Shown here: one piece after another, positions 1-8,300 of the stretch
How positions within the stretch are numbered: the first letter of the stretch is position 1
How the letters are laid out: every line of letters starts with the position of its first letter
Source: JAPLFM01 sp964650885
GTDB lineage: Bacteria; Bacteroidota; Ignavibacteria; Kapaibacteriales; UBA2268
Direction: 5' to 3'
DNA length: 28,810 nucleotides
Assembly: GCA_964650885.1 (NCBI GenBank)
Contig: CAZYXG010000035.1
Span: 1 to 28,810, forward strand
Notes under the pieces: generated by a model
The model's database searches: none
What the model was told of the DNA's origin: nothing
What the model saw: the letters and a program-made list of their open reading frames with translations, nothing else
Made by a program: the position numbers and the translations under genes

Positions 1-172
1 TGACTGGGGGTGTTATTGTCACTCTTCAATAAACATGTTAAACAAAAGATGCTAGTCCTTTCATAATTTTCACATATAGTTACAATTACAACAATTATAT
101 TTATCTTAAATGTTAGTTACAATAATCTTTTTTAATAGTTGTCTATACAACTAAACAATTCATTCTTTGATT

Positions 173-381
173 ATGAAAAAGATTATTAGCAAAGCTAAAT
201 CGCACATTAGTAAAAGTATAGAGCCTTACGTAAGACAGCTACCACCAAGTGCTGTGGGATATTTCGATCCATTTGTGTTTTTAGACTACTTTGGGCGTTA
301 GAAAAAAAACTAGGTTCTCAGGCTGTTCATCCACATCTCCACGCTGGAAGCACAACCATAAAGAACAAATCTTGTAAGTGA
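173..381 (+). pseudogene. Pirin family protein, N-terminal remnant (frameshifted and truncated)
   Basis: An ATG at 173 opens a 42-codon frame ending at TAG 299-301; it reads like the pirin N-terminus (LPPSAVGYFDPFVFLDYFG). Directly after, in the +1 frame from about 301, the reading continues with GSQAVHPHLHAGSTTI, which matches the next conserved pirin block (the HPH metal-binding region of the cupin fold), and then stops at 379-381. Adding one G to the GGG run at 293-295 would join the two frames as ...YFG-ALEKKLGSQ.... After the HPH block the similarity stops abruptly, so most of a usual 230-300 residue pirin is missing. Seen: both motifs and the frame break. Inferred: a decayed gene. A sequencing or assembly indel could explain the frameshift but not the missing C-terminus. 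Confidence 0.65.
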
Positions 382-453
382 TTAATGATTACGAAAATGG
401 GATAATGGATATTATTAAAAATTAATTTTAATTTAAAATTTAAAGGAAAACAA

Positions 454-1524
454 ATGAAATTACTTGAAAAAGTAAAAATTGGCGATTTGGAATTTAATAA
501 TCGTATGGTAATGGCACCAATGACACGCTCAAGAGCCAATGCAGATGGCACATTAAAACCAATGACTACAGAATATTATGTACAACGTAGTTCTGCAGGG
601 CTTCTAATAACTGAAGGTATTAATATAAGCAAACAAGCACAAGGCAGTCCTTTAACACCAGGAATCTTTACTCAAGAGCAAGTTGAATCTTGGAAGGAAG
701 TAACTGAAGCTGTGCATGCAAAAGGTGGTAAAATATTTGCTCAACTTTGGCACTCTGGAAGAGTTGGACATTCTTCAATTAAAGGAGAAATACCAGTTGC
801 ACCGTCGGCAATTGCAATTACAGGTCAGCAAACTTACACAAGCGAAGGCATGAAAGATTTTGAAGTGCCTAGAGCATTGGAAACAGCCGAAGTGAAACAT
901 ATTGTGCAAGATTACAAAAAAGCTGCTCAAAATGCAAAAGAAGCTGGATTCGATGGAGTGGAACTGCACGGAGCTTTTGGCTATTTGCCAAATCAATTCC
1001 TTGTGGATGGAGCTAATCAAAGAACAGATGAATATGGTGGCTCGATTGAAAATAGAGTTAAGTTTATTTTAGAAGTGATGTCTGCATTAGTAGAAGTTTG
1101 GGGTGCAGGAAAAGCTGGAATCAAATTGTCTCCATCAATATATTATAATAGTATGATAGATAGCGACCCAACAGCTACATTCAGCTATTTAATAACTAAA
1201 TTGAATGATTTGCCCCTTGCATATATTCAATTAATGCAATCTTTATTTCCATTAGATAAATTTCCAACTTGGCCTAAAAATCCTTTTTTAACTTTCCGAC
1301 CAGTAATTAAACATAAATTAATAATTAATGGGGGATATACAAAAGAATCTGCTGAAGCTGCATTATCAAATGGTGCTGATTTAGTTTCGTTTGGTGCATT
1401 ATTCTTAGCTAATCCAGATTTGCCTAAGAGATTTGAGTTAGGTGCTGAATTGAATACACCAGACCATTCTTCATATTATGGTGGAGACGAAAAGGGATAT
1501 ATAGACTATCCATCATTAAATTAA
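454..1524 (+). CDS. Old Yellow Enzyme family NADH:flavin oxidoreductase (NemA-like ene-reductase)
   Basis: 356 residues, normal for OYE-family FMN ene-reductases, which reduce activated C=C bonds or nitro compounds with NAD(P)H in the cytoplasm. Family blocks are in order: MAPMTRSRA (20-28), QLWHSGRVGH (97-106), LHGAFGYLPNQFL (171-183), RTDEYGGSIENR (190-201), INGGY (291-295), FGALFLANPDLP (313-324) and the C-terminal YYGGDEKGYIDYP. The proton-donor Tyr (Y177) is present. Two usually conserved positions differ: the substrate-anion pair normally His plus Asn/His reads H172 with F175, and the Arg that usually holds the FMN phosphate (FGR) is A315. ATG 454 is preceded by AAAGGA about 7 bases upstream. 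The gene stands alone and ends before a hairpin at 1547-1582. Family is sure; substrate is unknown and activity could be altered. Confidence 0.92.
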   Translation: MKLLEKVKIGDLEFNNRMVMAPMTRSRANADGTLKPMTTEYYVQRSSAGLLITEGINISKQAQGSPLTPGIFTQEQVESWKEVTEAVHAKGGKIFAQLWHSGRVGHSSIKGEIPVAPSAIAITGQQTYTSEGMKDFEVPRALETAEVKHIVQDYKKAAQNAKEAGFDGVELHGAFGYLPNQFLVDGANQRTDEYGGSIENRVKFILEVMSALVEVWGAGKAGIKLSPSIYYNSMIDSDPTATFSYLITKLNDLPLAYIQLMQSLFPLDKFPTWPKNPFLTFRPVIKHKLIINGGYTKESAEAALSNGADLVSFGALFLANPDLPKRFELGAELNTPDHSSYYGGDEKGYIDYPSLN

Positions 1525-1545
1525 AAAATAGTCAATTATTTATTT

Positions 1546-1586
1546 TAAAAGCTACTTTACGGTTGACTGCAAAGTAGCTTTTATGA
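1546..1586 (+). terminator. Hairpin terminator after the OYE gene
   Basis: A 12-bp perfect stem, AAAAGCTACTTT at 1547-1558 with AAAGTAGCTTTT at 1571-1582, around a 12-base loop, 22 bases after the OYE stop. The descending arm ends in TTTT followed by ATG, so the U tract is short; function as an intrinsic terminator is likely but not certain. It abuts a separate palindrome at 1580-1599. Confidence 0.6.
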
Positions 1587-1599
1587 TTTAAATCATAAA
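1580..1599. promoter_or_regulatory. 20-bp perfect palindrome, possible operator
   Basis: TTTATGATTTAAATCATAAA is self-complementary over all 20 bases with no spacer. It lies 79 bases before the ATG of the membrane protein at 1678 and overlaps the last bases of the terminator stem. The lack of a loop makes a hairpin role less natural than a dimeric protein site. No regulator gene lies next to it. Assignment as an operator is inference; in AT-rich DNA some palindromes arise by chance. Confidence 0.3.
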
Positions 1600-1677
1600 T
1601 TGAGAAAAGCTAAGTTGTAAATAATTACAAGAATTATCATTAAATTACATTCAATTTTCAAACATTGGAAAGAAATA

Positions 1678-2175
1678 ATGAATCCGACTCACGTCCACTT
1701 AATGATAACTCATTTGCCAATATTTGCTTCTGCTCTTGGCTTGTTAGTACTGATTTATGGAATTTGGCAGCAAAGCACTTCTACAAAAATAGCAGCTTAT
1801 GGACTGTTTGTAATAGGTTCGATTGGAGCGGGAATTGCTTATTTGACAGGCGAAGAGGCCGAAGAAACAGTAGAACATTTGGCTGGTATAGCCCGAAGCA
1901 CAATCCACACCCACGAAGAAGCTGCTATGTACGCACTTGTCAGTATGATTTTTCTTGGATTGGCTTCAATTGTTGGAATTTATTCAATTTGGAAATCTAT
2001 GCCAGCCGAAAACAAAATTTCAAACGTAATGATTCTACTGGCAATTGTTTGCTTTTCAATTGTAGCTAGAGTTGGCTATTTGGGTGGTCAAATCCGCCAT
2101 TCGGAAGTAAATCCAAACAATATTGAACTACAGAAAATCGATACAGATGATGAAAGTGACAAAGAGAATAAGTAA
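1678..2175 (+). CDS. Small four-helix membrane protein, DUF2231-like, His-rich
   Basis: 165 residues with four hydrophobic segments at about 13-29, 38-56, 84-104 and 116-135. The N-terminus NPTHVHLMITHLP carries three histidines (5, 7, 12) just before or in the first helix; others lie in the 2-3 loop (H67, H77, H79) and after the last helix (H141). This resembles the DUF2231 type of inner-membrane protein, which often begins with a HxxxxHFP/HLP motif and has been suspected of binding haem; no such binding is proven here. The acidic, charged C-terminal tail (150-165) is probably cytoplasmic. GGAAAG lies 8-13 bases before the ATG. An out-of-frame reading starting at 1665 covers much of the same stretch and is a shadow. 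Family placement is by motif and topology only. Confidence 0.75.
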   Translation: MNPTHVHLMITHLPIFASALGLLVLIYGIWQQSTSTKIAAYGLFVIGSIGAGIAYLTGEEAEETVEHLAGIARSTIHTHEEAAMYALVSMIFLGLASIVGIYSIWKSMPAENKISNVMILLAIVCFSIVARVGYLGGQIRHSEVNPNNIELQKIDTDDESDKENK

Positions 2176-2203
2176 AATATTCCCTTTATAAAACCATGCA
2201 AGC

Positions 2204-2824
2204 TTATAACTCTATAAATGGAGCTAGGTATTCCGAATCTTTCAGATGAATGATTGTGTTGTCGGCAACTAATTCTGCAAGTGCATCTTTGGCTTTGTCT
2301 ATATCAAGTTTATGCTTGTATGCAAAATGCCAAATATCTATATCATCTACCGATATTTCCAATGCCAATAGCTGTGCAGTAGTTAAATCGTCTCTATTCA
2401 TAAAGCGTTCACGAATTGATTCCACGAATATCTTAGCATCACTATCGGGCATGTGCTTAATAGAAAAATAATGATTATCTACTTTCTGCAAATCGCAGAT
2501 TGGTAATCCTCTTCCATCGTTTTGCAATATTTTTGGTAGAAGAGCCAACGACATTACATATCCTTCGAATTCACCTTGATCGTCGCACCAAAGGTCTTTC
2601 CATACTTCTGGGTCTTTCTCCATTAGCCATTCGCTAAACTTAATTTCATTTTTAGGCAATTGCATCAGCCGAGTTTTTGTAAAGTGTTCATTTAGTAAAA
2701 TTCCATATTCAATAGACATTTTACTAAATACTTCATCTGGTATTACTAATAAATTATTTTCGTCAATTAATTTTTCGAAGTAATTAATTATTTCTTGATT
2801 TTCTGTTGTTAATGATTTTTTCAT
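2204..2824 (-). CDS. Conserved hypothetical soluble protein
   Basis: 206 residues, not recognised. There is no signal peptide or membrane segment; it is rich in acidic residues and leucine and looks mainly alpha-helical and cytoplasmic, with a WLMEKDPEVWKDLWCDD stretch near 86-102. Its ATG overlaps the TGA of the upstream lipoprotein gene (ATGA), and AAAGAG just before it can act as ribosome binding site, so the two are translationally coupled. Coupling to a lipoprotein gene suggests a shared function, but none can be named. Confidence 0.7.
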   Translation of the reverse strand: MKKSLTTENQEIINYFEKLIDENNLLVIPDEVFSKMSIEYGILLNEHFTKTRLMQLPKNEIKFSEWLMEKDPEVWKDLWCDDQGEFEGYVMSLALLPKILQNDGRGLPICDLQKVDNHYFSIKHMPDSDAKIFVESIRERFMNRDDLTTAQLLALEISVDDIDIWHFAYKHKLDIDKAKDALAELVADNTIIHLKDSEYLAPFIEL

Positions 2825-3303
2825 TTCTCTTTATTTTCTGGTAAACGGTATGAAGATGGTTGGTCATAGGATTTGAATGTGATTTTACTCCCACAAATTT
2901 GTTCTATTCTATTTCTGATTTGCCAATACCAATTCATTGCTTCGGTTTGTTCTGCTTCTTCGTCATTTAAGTAAATGTCATAAATAGCAACTACTTTATC
3001 TCTTATATTGGTTTCGTGTCTCGATTCCAAAGCAACAGCAGTCAGAGTGTCACTTTTATATTTGAAAGACCATGTGTTGATTTTCATATAAATCCCAAAT
3101 TTTAGTGATTTGGGTTCTGTTTGCAATTTCAATATATACTCGTTAGTATCTACTTTAATAACATTCATTTTATTGTCTTTTCCAATCTTCACTAATTCCA
3201 AGAATAGTTCTTTTTTTGGCGTAGTGCAATAGCTTGAAAGCTTGTGCACTTGCGGTGTACAGCTAGCAATAAATATAAGTAGTATTAAAAGTATGTATTT
3301 CAT
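2821..3303 (-). CDS. Predicted lipoprotein of unknown function
   Basis: An open frame runs to 3330, but the ATG at 3303 is preferred because it gives a compact lipoprotein signal, MKYILLILLIFIASC, with a lipobox ending in the Cys that would be lipidated; the longer form adds nine residues (MLIIMRNSV) without a hydrophobic character fitting the signal. The mature part (about 145 residues) has two further Cys (in SSYCTTP and QICGSK) that could pair, and aromatic-rich strands (INTWSFKYKSDT). No family recognised. It is probably exported and attached to a membrane. The stop overlaps the start of the following gene by four bases, forming a two-gene operon. Confidence 0.65.
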   Translation of the reverse strand: MKYILLILLIFIASCTPQVHKLSSYCTTPKKELFLELVKIGKDNKMNVIKVDTNEYILKLQTEPKSLKFGIYMKINTWSFKYKSDTLTAVALESRHETNIRDKVVAIYDIYLNDEEAEQTEAMNWYWQIRNRIEQICGSKITFKSYDQPSSYRLPENKEK

Positions 3304-3425
3304 TACGCTATTTCTCATAATTATTAACAAAATAATAAATTATCAAAAATAATTCTATCAATTAATAGATTTGTCATTATTATTTCTTCTAAATTACTAA
3401 AAACTAACCAAATGACGATATGGTT

Positions 3426-5135
3426 TTACTTTTTGCGAACATATTGTTTGGTAAAATCATCATAGCTTAGGCAATTAACAACGTTAGATTTTTCTATCCA
3501 AGCCCTGCGTGCAATCTTAATTCCCCAGCGTACATCACGAAGTTCCATAGTGGAGTGTGCATCGGGATTGATAGCAATTGGCACTCCGATTTGCTTAGCA
3601 TATAATGCATATTCTGAATCCATATCCAATCTAATTGGGTTTGCATTTATTTCTACAATTTTACCCTCTTCTTTCGCTACATGGAGTATTTCTTTCAAAT
3701 CTAACTCATAGCCTTCTCTTTTGAGTAGTTTCCTGCCAGTAGGGTGTCCCAATATAGTAGTATATGGACTACGAACAGCCGACACAATACGATGAGTCAT
3801 TTGTGCTTTTGTTAGCTTAAAGTTATTATGCACCGAAGCCACCACCAAATCAAACTTAGCTAATATCTCTTCTGGATAATCCAAACTTCCATCGGAAAGT
3901 ATATCGGATTCAATTCCTTTCAGTATTTTAATACCTAAGTTTTCAGCATTTAGAGCATCTATTTCTTTATGCTGAGTTTCCAATCTCTCAATTGACAAAC
4001 CATTGGCATAGACTGCCGTCTTACTATGGTCGCAAATAGCAAAATAGCTATAGCCCAATGCCTTTGCAGCCAATGCCATTTCTCTCAAAGTATTCCTCCC
4101 ATCGCTATAAGTAGAATGGCAATGAAGCATTCCTCTCATATCTGTTTCTTCTATCAATTCCGGGATAAATCCTTGATTTGAAAACTGAATTGTTTGCGGT
4201 TCGTGGCGAATTTCAATCGGGACATACTGCAAACCAAGTTTAGTATATACTTCTTTCTCGCTAGAAAATTGAATTATTTCCCCGTCTTTATGAATTGCTT
4301 TATTGCGTATTTCATAACTTTGATAAGTAAGCATCTCTTCCAGAGCTGTGTGGTAGTGTGGGTGAGAATTTAGCTCGTGTAGTGCGAAATAGAATTTATC
4401 ATTTTCTGCAAAATAAATATGAATAGGTATATCGCCAAACTCATAAATTCTTATAATTCCATTGTCGTGAATTGGATGCAAATGTGCTAAAGCGTTGCAA
4501 AAATCATCAATAGTATTTTCTTCTTTCAATTCAGTCAGAAATTCAATTTTGGTAATTATTTCAATACATTTTGGAATATCTCCACAAAATGCAAATTTCT
4601 TTACTGTTGGATTTGTTTTTAATATCTCAGCAAATTCTTCTGCAATACTAGTGCCTACGTTTATTAAAACTTTGCCTCTATCGGCGAGTATTTTGTCAAT
4701 GCTATTGCTGATTTGCTCTACAGATTTTGCTGCAAATCCTTTTTCTTTTGCTAGTGAACCATCATTGCAAGCTGTTTTAAGTTTATCTAAACTTGTAATG
4801 GATAGGTCAAAATAAAGTTTCCGTGCTTTTGTTGGCCCAAGTCCTGATATTTTAGAAATATCCACCAGTCCACTTGGCACTTCTTCTTGCAATTTCTTAT
4901 AGTAAGCCATTTCTCCATTTTGGCAATAATCAGCAATTTTGCTGACAAGTGCATCGCCAAAACCTTTAATTTCAGCTAAAGTGCCTGCCGTAAAATGCTT
5001 ATGCACATCAATATTGTGTTCAAGTATATAGTCCGAAGCCACTTGATAAGCTCTTGCTTTGAAAGGATTCTCGCCTTTTAGCAAAAGCAAATCATTAATG
5101 TTTTTTAAAATTTTTATAAGGTTTTGGTCTATCAT
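3426..5135 (-). CDS. PolX-type protein: HhH and degenerate polymerase X palm plus intact PHP phosphoesterase domain
   Basis: 569 residues, the usual size of bacterial PolX. N-terminal 8-kDa-like region with helix-hairpin-helix motifs near 54-62 (AEIKGFGDA) and 93-104 (ISKISGLGPTKA). The palm should carry GSxRR...GDID and a third Asp (VDL), but reads CGDIPKCIEIITKIEF (184-199) and IPIHIYFA (236-243), so all three metal-binding Asp appear lost. The C-terminal PHP domain is complete: H338/H340, D345, D369-H370, E409, H436, H464 and D525-H527. In active PolX the PHP domain gives 3'-5' exonuclease and AP-endonuclease activity in base excision repair. I infer a DNA-binding PHP nuclease without polymerase activity. 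Its start has no close upstream partner, so it is probably its own unit. Confidence 0.88.
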   Translation of the reverse strand: MIDQNLIKILKNINDLLLLKGENPFKARAYQVASDYILEHNIDVHKHFTAGTLAEIKGFGDALVSKIADYCQNGEMAYYKKLQEEVPSGLVDISKISGLGPTKARKLYFDLSITSLDKLKTACNDGSLAKEKGFAAKSVEQISNSIDKILADRGKVLINVGTSIAEEFAEILKTNPTVKKFAFCGDIPKCIEIITKIEFLTELKEENTIDDFCNALAHLHPIHDNGIIRIYEFGDIPIHIYFAENDKFYFALHELNSHPHYHTALEEMLTYQSYEIRNKAIHKDGEIIQFSSEKEVYTKLGLQYVPIEIRHEPQTIQFSNQGFIPELIEETDMRGMLHCHSTYSDGRNTLREMALAAKALGYSYFAICDHSKTAVYANGLSIERLETQHKEIDALNAENLGIKILKGIESDILSDGSLDYPEEILAKFDLVVASVHNNFKLTKAQMTHRIVSAVRSPYTTILGHPTGRKLLKREGYELDLKEILHVAKEEGKIVEINANPIRLDMDSEYALYAKQIGVPIAINPDAHSTMELRDVRWGIKIARRAWIEKSNVVNCLSYDDFTKQYVRKK

Positions 5136-5340
5136 TTCAATTTCTAGCTAATTAAGTGTCCAAGATTGACGAAAGAATTGGGAAAAATTGGAGGGTGGTG
5201 AGTATATCTATGTTTAATAATATTTATCTAAGTATTTAATCTTTAATTTTTTAAGACTTAGTAGCATATTATATTTAAAAGTAAGCACAAATTGTTGAAA
5301 TTATTTTATTATAAAATACAACTCCTGTCTGAATGACTTC

Positions 5341-5372
5341 AAAAAAAAGGTTGGTATTTTTAGCCAACCTTT
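5341..5372 (-). terminator. Intrinsic terminator of smc
   Basis: A 9-bp perfect stem, AAAGGTTGG at 5346-5354 with CCAACCTTT at 5364-5372, and a 9-base loop. Read on the minus strand it follows the smc stop codon by 8 bases and is followed by a run of eight T (A run at 5341-5348 on the plus strand), the standard rho-independent form. Confidence 0.8.
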
Positions 5373-5380
5373 CTTAAATA

Positions 5381-8300
5381 TTAATTCATTCTTACTGAAG
5401 CTATTTGCGATAGCCCTTTCTCTTGTTGGGTTACCCCATAAAGGTAATCGGCAGAGGTCATTGTTTTTTTATTGTGAGTTACCACAATAAACTGAGTGTT
5501 CACGCAGAAATCACGCAATATATTTATGAATTTATCCACGTTTGCATCGTCGAATGGGGCATCAACCTCATCTAAAATACAGAATGGAGATGGCTTAACC
5601 ATATAAATGGCGAATAGCAATGCTAATGCTGTAAGAGTTTTTTCGCCACTTGAAAGCATTTCTATTGATACTGGTTTTTTGCCTGGTGGCTGTGCCAATA
5701 TTTTAATATTTGCTTCAAGCACGTTGTCGTTTTCCAATTCCAAATCAGCCATACCTTCTGAATTGAATAGCTTTTGGAATAAGAATTTATAATTCTCTCT
5801 AATTTTCTCAAATGTTTCTTTGAAATTCTTTTCAGCAGTCTGGTTGATTTCATCAATAGTTTGAGCTAAATTTTTCTCAGCAAATTCCAAATCATTCACT
5901 TGTTTTTCGAATAATTCCAGTCGTTGGCTTTCCTGCTCGAATTCTTCCAAGGCAAGGAAATTCACACTTCCCAAACTATTTAATTTATCTTTATAATCGT
6001 TTGCCAAAATTTTGCTGCCTTTGATATTGAAATCTTCTGCTACTTCAATTTCCAAAGTTTTGATTTCAAGATTATAGTTTTCGGCAGCTTTGGCAACAAT
6101 ATGCTCTTGTTCGCTTTCCAAATGTGCCACACCAATATCTATCTTATGCAATTGCTCTTTGATGTTATCCAGCACTTTGCGTTTTTCGTTAAGTTCCGAA
6201 TTTACTACATCTAATTCTTTTTCATGCTCTTTTCTGTTGACTTCGGCTATTTTTATTTCGCCGCCAAATCCTTCCATTTCTTTAGCTAAATCTTCAATTT
6301 CTTTATCGAATTCAATTAGCTTAGCTTCTATTGTTTCAATCAGCACTTTAGTATTGGATAGCTCATTATGTCTAACTTCATTGCGAGTGATTTCATGCTC
6401 AATAGTTTGCTCTATTCTTTTTATTTCTCGCTCTGTTTGTGCAATTTCAGTTTTCAACTTAGTGTATTCCAGTTCGCTTTCTCTAAATTCTCCAGTAACA
6501 GAATTGAAATTGTCAGTAGTCTCTGTAAGCTGTTCGGAAATGCTATCTATCTCTTTTCGGATAGCTGCTGTTTCGGAATTAAACTGCTCAATTTCATTAT
6601 TCAAATTGGCAATTTCAAAACGCACTTCCTCAATTTCAGTTTGCTTATTCGCTATTGCCGTTGCAATCATTTCATTGGCTTGCTCAAGCGATTCTTTTTT
6701 CAATAGCAATTGCGAATGTTTGTATTTGTTCTGATTGATTTGCTCTTCGGCTACTTTCACAGCTCTGCTCAAAGCATTCAAATCAATATCGGAAAATTCA
6801 TTGTTAAGCTCTTGCAATTTCGCTTTAGTTATTTCAATTTGCTCATTGATAGTAATTATTTCAGCATTAAGTTTGGCAATTCTTTCGTTCTTACCAATTT
6901 GAATACCCTCATTTTTAGTAACGCTACCGCTTTTTGCATAGCCATAGTTTGAATAAATCTCGCCAGAAAAAGATATTAATTTTTCAGCTTTGAATTCTTT
7001 TAAAATATTCTCAGCATTTTCTAAATCTTCTACAAGCAAAGTTCTACCAAACAAATGGCGAAGGAAATATCTTGTTTGGTCGTCAACCCTAGTAATTTCA
7101 CTAGCCCACCCAATTACTTTGTCGCTTGATATTTTCTCTAGAGCATCGAGCTTTGGCACTTCGTCTTTAATTACGAAATTTGCTTTTCCTTTATCGAATT
7201 GTTTAAGCAATTCGCCAGCTGCGTTTGCTTCCTCTTTGCTTTTGCAAATAATTGTATGGGAAAATTCACCCAAAAGTGACTCTATAGCTATTCGTGCATT
7301 GTCGTCCACCCCAATTGATTCTGCCAATATTTCTGGTTTTGCTTTGCTCCAAGTTGCATTTTCAAGCAAATATTTAGAGTTGGAATTACTTTCACGAATG
7401 TTTTGCAAAAATGTTAGCGAAGATTTCTTTTGCGAAAGAGTATTCAATTGCTCATTCAAATTGCGTTTTTCTTCATCAATTTGGTGAGTTAAAGCAGACT
7501 TTTGTTCAGTTGCCAAATTTAAATTGCGTTCAGCTTCTTGCAATTCACTGCTGATGCTTGCTTCTTTGGCAAGAATTCCAGCGAGAGTTTCCTCAATTTG
7601 AGCCAATTCAGAATTAGTTTGAATTGTTTTAGCTTCTTCCAATTTTATTGAGTTTTCTATACCAGCTATTTTATTGCGATTTCTCTCAATAATTGATTGG
7701 TGTGATTGGATTTTGTTTTCAATTCCAGCCAGTTTGCTTCGCAATTGTGCTAAAGTATCCTTCACTGAATCAACGCTATTGCGAGCAGCTATTATTTCTT
7801 CTTGTTTGCTTTCTATAGAAAATGAAAGATTGCTCAAATGTGCTTGCATCTCAGCTAATTTTTGCGATAAGCTATCGAGTTCTTTCTCTAAATTTTGTTT
7901 AGTGTTGTCGAAGTTTTCAATTTCGTCTTTCACACGTTTTTGAGTGCTTTTCAGCGATTGAAGTTTCTCTGCCGAAACGGCTTTATCTTTATTCTTAGTG
8001 TTGAAATTACTTTCAATATCTTTATATTGAAGGTGCTTTTCAGAAAGTCCTTCTTCCAATTGAGTGATTTCAGCTTTCACTACTTTAGCTTTTTCTTGAA
8101 TTATTTCAATTTCGTTATTCAAAGCTGCCATTTGCTCTTCAAATTCCGATTTCTGCTTTTGCTTTCCAAGTAAGTTTTCTGTGTATAGCCCATATTCTAC
8201 ATAAAATATAGTCAACTCTATTTCACGCAAATCTGTTTGCAACTGATTATAACGTCTGGTTTTTGCAGCTTGTCTTGAAAGTGAGTTTACATTTTTTTGA

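Noticed and set aside
3..32. C-terminal tail of a gene entering from the left edge (TGGVIVTLQ, stop at 30-32)
   Set aside because: Nine codons are too few to support a gene or a family.
1665..2069. 134-codon plus-strand frame overlapping the membrane protein
   Set aside because: It is out of frame with a gene that has a good ribosome site and clear membrane helices; its own composition (many W, C, N, R) is that of a shadow.
6090..6734. 214-codon plus-strand frame opposite smc
   Set aside because: Ser/Leu-rich antisense shadow of the coiled-coil coding region.
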